Source: an uncultured Fibrobacterota bacterium (GTDB lineage Bacteria; Fibrobacterota; Fibrobacteria; Fibrobacterales; Fibrobacteraceae). Taken from it: a stretch of 64,000 nt of DNA. Of the stretch, positions 50,882 through 59,645 are shown piece by piece. The DNA lies in assembly GCA_903876665.1 (NCBI GenBank), contig CAIRAY010000043.1, positions 1-64,000 of the forward strand, read 5' to 3'. Position 1 is the stretch's first letter. Each line of letters starts with the position of its first letter. The position numbers were made by a program, and so were the translations under genes. The notes beneath the pieces were generated by a model that was given only the letters and a program-made list of their open reading frames with translations, was not told the DNA's origin and searched no databases.

Positions 50882-52063
50882 TCACAGTCCTTCGGAAAGG
50901 GATTCAGATTGGTTGGTGTATTTAGGGAGGGTAAACTCAAAACAAGCTCCCCCACCTGGAATGTTGTGTGCGGAAAATTGTCCACCATGCTCCTCAATAA
51001 TGCCGTTGGAAATGGAAAGGCCAAGGCCAGTTCCTTCGGACTTGGTGGTAAAGAAGGGATTCACCAAGGTGTTGAGGAGTTTATGCGGTAGGCCCGGTCC
51101 GTTGTCCTGCACGGAAATTCGGATCATGGCTCCCTCCTGTATCGCTTTTATGCCAAGGTGGCCAGCGGGAAGGGACTTCATGATATCCGCGGCGTTCATG
51201 ATCAAGTTGATGAGGACCTGCTCAATCTGCTGGATGTCGCCGAAAACCTGGGGTAGGGAGTCGTCTGGGCTTCGTTCGACCTGGATATTTGCCTTCAATT
51301 TGGAATGACAGAATTCAAGAGAGGTCGTGATCGCTGTGGAAATTTCAAAGGGGTGCTTGATGTATTTCTCTTGTCGGGCAAACCGCTTTAACCCGGAAAC
51401 AATTTTGGAAATCCGATTTACTCCGGTGTGGATCCCGGTTAGCATTTTTGGAAACTCTTCCAGGATAAAGGCCATTTGCTCATTTTGCTCTTGGAGCTGT
51501 GGAGCGACCTGATTCCAGGCCCGTTCCATGGTCTGGGCATTTCCTGCGATGAAGGTCAGAGGGTTGTTGATTTCGTGGGCGACGCCGGCGGACAATGTCC
51601 CCAGTGTCGCCAGGCGGTCGGTATGGATCAGCTGCCGTGCGCGTTCATTCGCCAAGGATTCCATTTCCTTGGCATAAAGGGAGAGTTTTGTCTCGTATTT
51701 TAAAACGCGTTCAGCCACATGAATTTTATGGCGCAATATTTCGGAGTCCAGGGGTTTGGTGAGGTAGTCGTCCACGCCCACGGAAAATCCCATGTCAATA
51801 TCCTTTTTTTCGGTTTTGGCAGATTGCATGATCACATAGGTATAGGGTCCGCCCATGGCGCGGATTTTTTTGCAAACATCCGTGCCGTCCATTTCCGGCA
51901 TCATCCAGTCTAGAATGACTACCCGGGGGGAGTCTGGTTGTTGAATAATTTCCCATGCCTCGGCACCATTGGTGGTGGCAATGACTTCGTGGCCGAATTT
52001 ATGAAGCAAACCTGTCAATATAAGTCGGGCAGTCAAGCCATCCTCGGCAATCAAAATCCTCAT
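50882..52063 (-). CDS. Receiver-histidine kinase hybrid, first gene of the signalling operon
   Basis: This protein of about 393 residues has an N-terminal receiver (Asp52 in VVILDWMMPEMDG, Lys in YLTKPLD), a coiled-coil linker, and a histidine kinase core with His in SAGVAHEINNPLTF, an N box (LINLIMNAADIM), DNGPGLP and GTGLGLSIS. No membrane segment is present, so it is cytoplasmic. Receiver-first kinases of this form often act inside phosphorelays. ATG 52063 has AGGAAG at good spacing; the GTG two codons upstream is less likely. Divergent from the thioesterase gene across about 110 bp, which must hold both promoters. Confidence 0.92.
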   Translation of the reverse strand: MRILIAEDGLTARLILTGLLHKFGHEVIATTNGAEAWEIIQQPDSPRVVILDWMMPEMDGTDVCKKIRAMGGPYTYVIMQSAKTEKKDIDMGFSVGVDDYLTKPLDSEILRHKIHVAERVLKYETKLSLYAKEMESLANERARQLIHTDRLATLGTLSAGVAHEINNPLTFIAGNAQTMERAWNQVAPQLQEQNEQMAFILEEFPKMLTGIHTGVNRISKIVSGLKRFARQEKYIKHPFEISTAITTSLEFCHSKLKANIQVERSPDDSLPQVFGDIQQIEQVLINLIMNAADIMKSLPAGHLGIKAIQEGAMIRISVQDNGPGLPHKLLNTLVNPFFTTKSEGTGLGLSISNGIIEEHGGQFSAHNIPGGGACFEFTLPKYTNQSESLSEGL

Positions 52064-52176
52064 GAACACTTCCTATTCATTCGCATGGTTCATTTACTGG
52101 ATTCGATTGTACCCTTTTTAGATGCATAAATCCAATAACAAATGGGGGATTTGACTAAAAAAGCTAAATTTTTGCC

Positions 52177-52572
52177 ATGAGCGAAATATTCAAAGTTGAT
52201 TTCAAAGTCCGCGACTACGAATGCGATCTGCAGGGCGTAGTGAACAATAGCGTTTATCAGAATTACCTCGAACATGCCCGGCACGAGTTCCTTTTGGCCC
52301 GCGGGGTTGATTTCCCTGAGCTTACCGCCCAAGGGATTCACCTGGTGGTGGTCCATGCCGAGCTGGATTACAAACGCTCCCTGAAGCCTGGGGACTCCTT
52401 TTCGGTGAGTGTGTTGTGCGAAATGGAAGGCAAGATCCGCATCGTGTTTGTTCAGGACATCGTCAAGGCGGATGGGACGGTGATCATGGCTGCAAGGATC
52501 ACCGGCACTGCATTGGATCTTCGGGGAAGACCGCGAATCCCCGAGGGGCTAGTGGAAAAACTGGTGGGGTGA
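52177..52572 (+). CDS. Acyl-CoA thioesterase, hotdog fold (YbgC/4HBT-like)
   Basis: This is a 131-residue enzyme predicted to hydrolyse acyl-CoA thioesters. The 4HBT/YbgC pattern is clear: VRDYECDLQGVVNNSVYQNY followed by LEHAR, with QGVVNN in place of the usual QGHVNN; GIHLVVVHAELDYKRSLKPGD; and a final strand with TAL. The usual catalytic Asp of the D-x-D/Q motif is represented by CDLQG. It is cytoplasmic and stands alone between divergent and downstream genes. The physiological substrate cannot be read from the sequence. It has no obvious link to the polysaccharide genes. Confidence 0.88.
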   Translation: MSEIFKVDFKVRDYECDLQGVVNNSVYQNYLEHARHEFLLARGVDFPELTAQGIHLVVVHAELDYKRSLKPGDSFSVSVLCEMEGKIRIVFVQDIVKADGTVIMAARITGTALDLRGRPRIPEGLVEKLVG

Positions 52573-52646
52573 CTGGGATATGTTGGATGGCAGGAATCCT
52601 ACTCGTAACTATATTTGGGCCCCAAATAATAGTGGAGTGGTAATAT

Positions 52647-52824
52647 ATGGAAGACAGGAAGACAGGAAGACAGGAAGACAGGAAGACAGGAAGACAGGAA
52701 TGAACTCCCTATATGGGTACTGCTAATTAGTCTCTTCATTTCTTTAAGTTGGGCAGGCAATACCACCTCGCTCAGCAACACCCGGATTGCAATTGCCCAA
52801 TGGGGGGCTGAGAAAGATGGACTG
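52647..52824 (+). other. Out-of-frame 5' coding segment (start codon, octanucleotide repeats, signal peptide) of the CLCA-like gene
   Basis: ATG 52647 follows GGAG (52634-52637) at good distance. Translation runs into the repeat as M-EDRKTGRQ units and stops at TGA 52701. The frame of the protease is open from 52633 but contains no ATG, GTG or TTG before GTG 52825. In that frame the bases after the repeat code for a signal peptide (PIWVLLISLFISLSWAG). Adding one 8-bp repeat, or removing two, would join ATG to the signal peptide. In the sequenced state the gene should be off. Confidence 0.72.
52649..52700 (+). repeat. Octanucleotide tandem repeat (GGAAGACA), 6.5 copies
   Basis: There are six perfect copies of GGAAGACA followed by GGAA. 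Length changes by slipped-strand mispairing would shift the reading frame by 8 bases, as in known phase-variable loci. Confidence 0.95.
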
Positions 52825-55800
52825 GTGTTCCCCCAAAGAATTTTTGACCTGACTGTATCTGTTCCCATTGGATTTGGAGCGGGCACGCCCTCCTCGAATT
52901 GTGCCTCTGGGGTTGTCAACTATGATTGGAGTCGCTGTGGAAAAGCCTGGCTGGATTCCTCTCTCACTCAATTTGCCCGGGCCGTCTTTGAAATGTCCAA
53001 CGGGGTCCATGTAATTGGCCGGGTTCATATCATTCAGGACAGCTTACCCCTCCTTCAGGGAGATTTTTCTGTTTTCATTGATTCTACTCAGGGTAGTACT
53101 GGAGGGCGATCAAATACAATGAAATCCCAATTTTTGGCGCTTAAGCGAGCTCCCGTTTTTATGTATGCAAGGTGTTATTGGAAGGGCATGAAAGTCAACT
53201 CTCCTTTGACATTCGGGGCTACTTTAGCCCATGAATGGGGGCATTCTACTTATGGGCTAGGTGATGAGTACTACTATGGTAGGGATAATAATTTGCATGA
53301 GGCAGCTCATGCATATTATAACATTGCCTGGCCAAGCCTTATGTCCAACCAGGAGGAAGGGATTCCTTGGTCCTGGAATTTTTCTGATTCCAATTACAGC
53401 ACTCGTTTCGATGGGGGACCAAGGCCATTGACAATGCTGGACACTGTCATAGGTCAGAATATTACTGACAGTTTTTACACGAACGCAGATGAAAGTTACG
53501 GAGGATTGAATACCTGGGAGTATTTGACAACACCCAATGATTCCCTGCATGGAGCCATCCTACATTCTCCGTTCTATCCTGAATTGAGGTTCTTCCGTGA
53601 TCAGCGACTGTCTTTCCCCTTGTTGACAACAAAGCCTGACAGTCTTTGGCATGGAGTCCTTAAGGCGGATGGAACAATGGATACGGATACGAGTTTGCGC
53701 TTTCCGGTGAACGGCATTTACCCCATCCTGAACTCCATCTATGAAAGTCACGCTCTGGATCATTTTGAGACCATTTGGGTCCCTCAGTCTCCTGGATGGA
53801 AACGGGTGTATTTGATCGATCAAACCTTGGATGTGGATGGGAAGGGGTTATTTGCCGACTTCAATGCAAGTTCCGCCATGTTTATGGCCCGCCTCCTATC
53901 TCTCGGGGAACATCAAAGTCCAACGAACAATAATTTATGTGAGGTCGGCCTTGTCCTGGCATACGGGGAGAATTCCAGGTCTGTAGTCCCTTTTGGGGAT
54001 TGCCATTTACAGGCCAAGGCGGTCAGTGATTCTCTTTCTTCCTTATCCAAGCCAAGGTCCTATACTCAGGTTCTTCCGCATGGATCGGGTAAGGGGCTTT
54101 CTGCGGCCCTGAGCCAAGCCAGGAATTGGTTTAAATTGGATTCAGTCCCTTCGGCAAATGAGCTGGTCATTGTAACCCGAGGCTTCTCAAATATTTCCAG
54201 TGATCCCTATGCTGGGCTTCTGGTTAGAGATGGCGTTCGTTCCGTCCTTCAGGATCTTGAATCTGCTGGGGTTCGACTGAGAATTCTATCTGTGGGAGAT
54301 TCGGCTTCGTCGACTCGGTTTTCAATTTTCAAAGACTGGTATTCATATATTGATTATCGAGAATATCTCCCTCTTGACCACCTTCAGGCTCGGCAACAAT
54401 TATCCATGTCCATGTCGTTAAATTGCTCGAGAAACCACATTTGCATTCCTCAAAAAAGGACGATTTCCTCTCAGATGCCTCAGCTGGGGAATTTGTATGT
54501 ACCCATTGATTCTCTGGCGGGGGCTTTGCCTGCTGTGGTGGCTTATGTGAAGGGGAAAGTGATTGGTTGGACCACTAGTGGTAGCACGGTGGTTGATACA
54601 ATAAAAAGTGGGGTAGCGACAAAGGTCTTTCCATATAAATATGGTTGGGGAATGAAGGGTGATGCCTGGATCTTGTTTTCATCTCCAGATTCGAACCTAT
54701 TTGCCTCAAGTAATAGCTGGAGTGGTACGTTTTATAAAAATGGAAATGCAAGTTTCCCCCAAGGGTGCGACTCAGCTAGGGTAAAGGGTAACTATGTAAT
54801 TTGGTGCAAGATCCGTGATGGGTCTTCTAGTCTTTTGGCTCTTTATGATTCAATCTTTGTTCAGCGAAATTCGCTGGATACGCTTGTTTACTACACATTT
54901 AGTCGGTCCCCACAACCTGACACCACATCAAGTCAAATTGGCTCAATGGCCTTTTCCTCCAGCGGCTTTGGTGGACGAGTCGCTTATCCTTGGCCGGTCC
55001 AATTGGAGCATACCATGTCCGAGGAAAGGGCAAATGCAAATCCCATCGTTCGGGGCATTGTTGTTGATGCCGGGGGGGCTGCTTTGGATACGGTGGCTAT
55101 GAAGCGAAGCTTTCTGGAGCCTCGATATGTGGGGCAGTGGTCCGGTTACCAGTCGAAGGGGCTGTACCAGGTTGAATTTTTGCACGGGGACTCCATTGTG
55201 GATGAGACATCCTTCCTGGTTGATCAAGTCCCATCCGATGATTATGGAACTTGTGATGCTCCCCAGCTTGTGGATGGGGCGCAGTGGTTGCGCGGGCGTT
55301 CCGATTGGGCAGGGGATCAAGATTGTTTCCAAGTCCGTATGCCCGCTGATAGTGCGAATGTAGTGTTGCGTCTTGCCGATCTGGTTGGGATTCCTCCGCA
55401 AATTCAATTGCGAACTACACAGGGTAGCTGGATTGATGCGTCCACCTTGCAACAATTCGCATCCCCGGCGGGTTACTCCGTTTATCTGGTACCCGCAGCT
55501 TGGGCTGGTCAATCCTTCTTTGTGCAAATATCCAGCGCTGGTTCCAAGCCTACATCCTGGAGTTTGGGTATTGGGCCCCTTGCTGCGAGGGAATCGCCAC
55601 GGGAATTTGCACAAATCCAAAGTCTGGACAAAGCCGGATCTTCTGCGGTTCATAGTGAGATTGCCTTGCGCATTCAAAATACCGGTGCGGATACCCTAAG
55701 GGATTTTCGTCTACGCTATTATTTCTCCACCGAGAATTTCAGGGAACCTCAGGTCGATGATTGGTGGTCAGCCTTCTGTGCGGTGCGCCGTATCCAACTT

Positions 55801-56475
55801 GGCCAAGAACTCTGGGCCGTCGAACTGGATTATGCGGGCACAAAGCTTGCGCCCGGTGCGAGCCTATCCATCAACCCAGACCATGCCGTGGGTGTCCATT
55901 ATCCCGATTGGTCGTCTTGGAGCAAGTCTAATGATTGGTCCAATTTACCTGGAGGTGAGTTCCAGGCCAATCCCCGGATTGGCTTGTTTAATGCCCAGGG
56001 CGTCCTTTTGCAAGGTGAGATTCCTACACCGGGCCTTGCCACCCCAAGAGAGCCTCAACACTCGGTACGGGTGCTTACTCGTGACGAAAAATGGTATGAT
56101 GCCCCCTGGAGTGGTCCAAACTTCCGCATTGAAAATATGGGGGATAGTCTGACTGATTTCCGGGTGGAATATTATTTTCATGAAGATGGCATCCTGTTCC
56201 CCCCAATTCTTTGGCAAGGGCCATGTGTCCTTCACTTGGATACCTTGGGACATGGGGATTATCGCCTGGTGTTGGATTATCATGGAGTCACCTTGCTTCC
56301 CAACCAAGCCAATGTTTGGGTTGCCGATGCCCTGGTAGGCTTGCATTTAGAGAATTGGGGATCATGGAACAAGCAGGACGACTATTCCATCTCGAGCGGA
56401 GCGTCTTGGGCCGTTAACCCACGAGTGGAAGTTTTTGATAATAGTGGAATCAAAATCTACGGAAACCGGGAGTAA
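52825..56475 (+). CDS. Secreted CLCA-like metalloprotease with vWA-like and C-terminal tandem domains, probably phase-variable
   Basis: This is at least 1216 residues; the real protein should begin upstream with the signal peptide encoded after the repeat (see 52647-52824). The zinc motif H136-E-x-x-H140 in LAHEWGHSTYGLGDEYY matches the HEWxHxxxGxxDEY motif of CLCA proteases (and resembles M64). A vWA-like domain follows (RVYLIDQTLDVDGK to VRLRILSVGDSA, about 330-500), with a weakened metal site (DQTLD instead of DxSxS). The last 290 residues are two tandem beta-sandwich repeats (about 930-1070 and 1080-1216; RDFRLRYYF and TDFRVEYYF) resembling CBM3. It is followed 5 nt later by a propeller gene. 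Role: extracellular proteolysis or adhesion. Confidence 0.82.
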   Translation: MFPQRIFDLTVSVPIGFGAGTPSSNCASGVVNYDWSRCGKAWLDSSLTQFARAVFEMSNGVHVIGRVHIIQDSLPLLQGDFSVFIDSTQGSTGGRSNTMKSQFLALKRAPVFMYARCYWKGMKVNSPLTFGATLAHEWGHSTYGLGDEYYYGRDNNLHEAAHAYYNIAWPSLMSNQEEGIPWSWNFSDSNYSTRFDGGPRPLTMLDTVIGQNITDSFYTNADESYGGLNTWEYLTTPNDSLHGAILHSPFYPELRFFRDQRLSFPLLTTKPDSLWHGVLKADGTMDTDTSLRFPVNGIYPILNSIYESHALDHFETIWVPQSPGWKRVYLIDQTLDVDGKGLFADFNASSAMFMARLLSLGEHQSPTNNNLCEVGLVLAYGENSRSVVPFGDCHLQAKAVSDSLSSLSKPRSYTQVLPHGSGKGLSAALSQARNWFKLDSVPSANELVIVTRGFSNISSDPYAGLLVRDGVRSVLQDLESAGVRLRILSVGDSASSTRFSIFKDWYSYIDYREYLPLDHLQARQQLSMSMSLNCSRNHICIPQKRTISSQMPQLGNLYVPIDSLAGALPAVVAYVKGKVIGWTTSGSTVVDTIKSGVATKVFPYKYGWGMKGDAWILFSSPDSNLFASSNSWSGTFYKNGNASFPQGCDSARVKGNYVIWCKIRDGSSSLLALYDSIFVQRNSLDTLVYYTFSRSPQPDTTSSQIGSMAFSSSGFGGRVAYPWPVQLEHTMSEERANANPIVRGIVVDAGGAALDTVAMKRSFLEPRYVGQWSGYQSKGLYQVEFLHGDSIVDETSFLVDQVPSDDYGTCDAPQLVDGAQWLRGRSDWAGDQDCFQVRMPADSANVVLRLADLVGIPPQIQLRTTQGSWIDASTLQQFASPAGYSVYLVPAAWAGQSFFVQISSAGSKPTSWSLGIGPLAARESPREFAQIQSLDKAGSSAVHSEIALRIQNTGADTLRDFRLRYYFSTENFREPQVDDWWSAFCAVRRIQLGQELWAVELDYAGTKLAPGASLSINPDHAVGVHYPDWSSWSKSNDWSNLPGGEFQANPRIGLFNAQGVLLQGEIPTPGLATPREPQHSVRVLTRDEKWYDAPWSGPNFRIENMGDSLTDFRVEYYFHEDGILFPPILWQGPCVLHLDTLGHGDYRLVLDYHGVTLLPNQANVWVADALVGLHLENWGSWNKQDDYSISSGASWAVNPRVEVFDNSGIKIYGNRE

Positions 56476-56480
56476 CCAAA

Positions 56481-57722
56481 ATGAAGCGATTTACACCTAT
56501 TTTCCTTTTGCTCCTGGGGACCTTGTTGTTTGCTGATGTCCGTCCACCCTCTTACCATACCTTGGCTATTGATAGTGCAGGAAGAGTTTGTGTGGGTGGC
56601 GATTCGGTGATTCAGTGCAATGGTTCGGTGCAACGGATGTACGAATTTTCAAATCTCTATGCCCTGTTGAGTCCACGGACAGGAATGTTTGTTGCCTCAT
56701 CAGGAAATGGATCAGGATTAAGGATATCGGACTTATCTGATTCGCTAATCTTTGGAAAACTCTTGGATGGTTCCTGGGCAAGCGTGAACAATTGCTATAC
56801 GACCAGTTTTGATGTTCTTTCCTCTGACAGCGTTATTCTGGGCTGTTGGGGTGGCCTTGGTGCTTCAAGTTTTCCGATTAAAGCTCAAATGGTTCTCTCT
56901 GGAATCCCTGAAATACTGGCCTACACCATTGTGTTTGACCTAGCTCGTGACTTTGAAGGTCAACTATGGGTGGCAACTGATTCGGGCGTGTTTGTCCAGT
57001 CTGCAGATGGAAGTCAGTGGACCCGCAATATCACCGCAGAAAGGATTGGAAACATCGTGGCGGTTGACTCCGGCCTTGTTTCCATGCAACAGAAGAATTT
57101 CATTTTGGATCGCCCCTTTGACATTCGGCCCTATGTTTGGTGGGATAATCTCCATTTAGGTTGCACACAAAACGGGGTGTGGACCACTACCTGCGCCAAA
57201 GAAACCGTAGCCTACGATACCGTGAAAACACATGTATTGAATTGCCCCAAGCCTGGTTTCTGTTATGCAAGTCTGCAATATGGTGGAGACTATCCTCGCT
57301 TGGTGCAATTGGATCACGGAGCAATCGTCAAAACCCATTCATTTCCAGGAACGGTTTACGACATGGCTCTCGCTCCCAATGGAAGAATTTGGGTCGCAAC
57401 TGGTGCTGGACTGTTTTCATTGGATTCAGGGACCTTCGAGGGCCAACGGGAGGCCATTGGATCGGATTTGGGATATGAGCCGATTCCGATTCAAAAAACG
57501 GTTGGCCAAAGCAAGCCTTTCTGGTCTTTGCATGGCCGCGTTCTGACCTTTAGCGGGCAGGCGGGAAGGGTCGAGCTCTTTGATCTTTTGGGAAATCGTC
57601 AGGCGAGTGAAACCCTTGGTAAAAATTCCCCGAATATGGCAATACCCCATCGGGGTGTATGGGTAGTTCGTTTCACTGGGACAAATGGGGCCATAACCAG
57701 TGTTCCGTTAGCTGTGCCATAG
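56481..57722 (+). CDS. Secreted beta-propeller-like protein with FDLLGN sorting domain
   Basis: This 413-residue protein has a signal peptide (1-18, ending LLFAD). Propeller-type repeats of the two-component-regulator kind follow (FEGQLWVATDSGVFVQSADG; PNGRIWVATGAGLFSLDSG), with several Cys pairs that may form disulfides. The end (GRVELFDLLGNRQASETL, then GVWVVRFTG) is a full type IX-like sorting domain that contains the FDLLG motif seen truncated elsewhere in the window. It starts 5 nt after the CLCA-like gene, so it shares its mRNA; translation of the second gene may fall when the first is out of frame. Its last 15 bases overlap the end of the convergent adenylate cyclase gene. Confidence 0.8.
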   Translation: MKRFTPIFLLLLGTLLFADVRPPSYHTLAIDSAGRVCVGGDSVIQCNGSVQRMYEFSNLYALLSPRTGMFVASSGNGSGLRISDLSDSLIFGKLLDGSWASVNNCYTTSFDVLSSDSVILGCWGGLGASSFPIKAQMVLSGIPEILAYTIVFDLARDFEGQLWVATDSGVFVQSADGSQWTRNITAERIGNIVAVDSGLVSMQQKNFILDRPFDIRPYVWWDNLHLGCTQNGVWTTTCAKETVAYDTVKTHVLNCPKPGFCYASLQYGGDYPRLVQLDHGAIVKTHSFPGTVYDMALAPNGRIWVATGAGLFSLDSGTFEGQREAIGSDLGYEPIPIQKTVGQSKPFWSLHGRVLTFSGQAGRVELFDLLGNRQASETLGKNSPNMAIPHRGVWVVRFTGTNGAITSVPLAVP

Positions 57723-59645
57723 CCGCGCATTCTTCGCCACAATATTATCCACCGTGGTCTGAATCCTTGCCACCACCCGGTTCTTGGGCAGGATGCCACT
57801 TCCGACCTTGAATACCTTGATCCAGTCGGGTTCCAAGTTTTGCAAATCAAAGAAGGGGGTGATCAAAGTTGCAATCACCTGGTCCATGGCATCGTTGCCT
57901 TCAAAGCGATATTGATGCACCTCCCCGAAGGAATTCAGGGTGAAGCAGGTGAGGCTCAGTAAAATACCCACATCATCGGGCTCCGTGCAATTGGGGAGTA
58001 TGAACATCCTTTTTATTTTCGCGGTTCCATCCCAGGTTTTCAGAATCTGATCCATGATGTCTTCCCGAGGAAGAAACTGGGAAAATTGGTGAATGAATTC
58101 TTTGACAAACGGCAAGGTGTATACCGGGTTGGATAGCAGAGTCAGCTTTTGCGAGGGGTGGTAATTGCCGTTGACCACAAGCCAAGCGCAGACATTCAGC
58201 AAATCCGGATGCCGGTAAATCCGGTTGTTGCGGCAGTGGGCCTTGGTACCCACAAAGTCGGCGTGGATCACCCAAATTTCCTGATTTTTCTCGTCGCGGT
58301 CCTTGGTCAGGTGCATCATGTAAATCAGTTTGGCGTTCAGCACAGAAAGAGTCTGAGGGATTTTGTTGGATTCCTTCTGCAAGTATGCGCGCAGGGTTTT
58401 CCCCATGATCGTTAGGTCTCGGTCGGAGATGCTCCCGGTAGAACTCATGGCCTGGTCCCGCATTCGTTTGTATGCATTCATGAAGTAAGTAAAGATTTTG
58501 TCCGAAAATTGAGCGATTTCCTGGTAGCTCCAATTGCGGAAGTCCTGGTAATGGGCGATTTCGGCTTGGGTCAGGCCCCATCCACCGGCGAGCTCGTACA
58601 GGTAAGTTTGCTTCTGGCGATTCACCTTGGGATCGATTCCTGCAAAGCATTTAATCAGGAAACATTCTTCCAGAAGTTGGGCCTCCAGGGGTAATTTCCC
58701 TTCTCCGCATTTAAAATTTCGAACTAAATCGATCATGTCCAGATAAGGGTCCAATTTCGAGACGGAGTCCATGTTGAGAATGGATCGCTTTTCCCGCTCA
58801 CAAAGAAATTCTGGCCTGCTCCCTAGAGCATAGTATTCCAATAGGCCAATCTTGATCACAGACTTGAAGGGAGAATGCAACCCTTTGAGGATTTGCCAAA
58901 GCACGGCCCCAAAAATGTCTTTGGAATTAAAGGCCTGGATTCGTCCCAGGTCCAGCATTTTTCCTTTGTCCTCAATGCTTGTCGATAATCCAGAAACATC
59001 GGATAAAAGGGGCTCCGCCCAGTAAACGGGGTACTTTCCGGCCAGATGGATCATGGACCGGTAGAATTCATCCTTGAGGAGTTTTCCCAGTGCGCTCCCG
59101 CAGGATTCTCCGCCCAGTTCCCCGTAGTTTTCCTCACGCAGGTCGTGAATGTCGGTAATAAAAAAATGGACTTCCATTTCGTGGGCGGACCCTGCCCAAT
59201 TTTCGATCAGGTCGATCTTTTTTTGTAGCTGCCGGATTTCTTTGGGGTCGGCGTTTCGCTTGTCGATTCCAATCCAAAAATCCATGTCGCTTCCCGCTGC
59301 AAAGGCCAGGGTTCCTGCTGAGCCCATGAGATACAGAAACTCGAGTCTGCAAGGCTGGTTTGCTGGCAACGCCGATTGCATAAAGGCTTTTTTAAAGTTG
59401 TGGAAATAGCGGCAGCCCAGTTCACGCACATAATGCGATGGCTGATATCCTTCAATTCCAAAAAGGGTGTCTTTGGTCAGGGACGGAAAAAATAGGCTTG
59501 CTGGATATTGGAACAGCAAGGGAAACAGTTCCAGAACCTCGCGTTGGTCCTTGGGGAGCAAGGTACAATGATACTCGTAGCGGAGCAGGTTCTCCTGTCG
59601 GATGCGGTCGAAGATCGGGGCACTCTTTGGGGTTGGTCCGGTCAT
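57708..59645 (-). CDS. cyaA: Class I adenylate cyclase
   Basis: This protein of about 645 residues would make cAMP from ATP. The nucleotidyltransferase-like active site is LMGSAGTLAFAAGSDMDFW, with Asp120 and Asp122, as in the MGS...SDLDIWV motif of enterobacterial CyaA. The N-terminal LLPKDQREVLELFPLLFQYP and GIEGYQPS also fit the family. It is shorter than the E. coli enzyme (848 residues), lacking most of the glucose-responsive C-terminal part. ATG 59645 overlaps the expansin stop by ATGA, which rejects the longer frame from 59702. Class I cyclases are best known from gammaproteobacteria, so one here is notable. No CRP gene is visible in the window. Confidence 0.88.
   Translation of the reverse strand: MTGPTPKSAPIFDRIRQENLLRYEYHCTLLPKDQREVLELFPLLFQYPASLFFPSLTKDTLFGIEGYQPSHYVRELGCRYFHNFKKAFMQSALPANQPCRLEFLYLMGSAGTLAFAAGSDMDFWIGIDKRNADPKEIRQLQKKIDLIENWAGSAHEMEVHFFITDIHDLREENYGELGGESCGSALGKLLKDEFYRSMIHLAGKYPVYWAEPLLSDVSGLSTSIEDKGKMLDLGRIQAFNSKDIFGAVLWQILKGLHSPFKSVIKIGLLEYYALGSRPEFLCEREKRSILNMDSVSKLDPYLDMIDLVRNFKCGEGKLPLEAQLLEECFLIKCFAGIDPKVNRQKQTYLYELAGGWGLTQAEIAHYQDFRNWSYQEIAQFSDKIFTYFMNAYKRMRDQAMSSTGSISDRDLTIMGKTLRAYLQKESNKIPQTLSVLNAKLIYMMHLTKDRDEKNQEIWVIHADFVGTKAHCRNNRIYRHPDLLNVCAWLVVNGNYHPSQKLTLLSNPVYTLPFVKEFIHQFSQFLPREDIMDQILKTWDGTAKIKRMFILPNCTEPDDVGILLSLTCFTLNSFGEVHQYRFEGNDAMDQVIATLITPFFDLQNLEPDWIKVFKVGSGILPKNRVVARIQTTVDNIVAKNARLWHS

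Noticed and set aside
52649-52700. Octanucleotide repeat as part of a CRISPR array
   Set aside because: The unit is 8 bp and contiguous, with no spacers.
54943-55677. Open frame of 244 residues on the minus strand inside the CLCA-like gene
   Set aside because: It overlaps a well-supported coding frame with domain structure, and its protein has no recognisable features.
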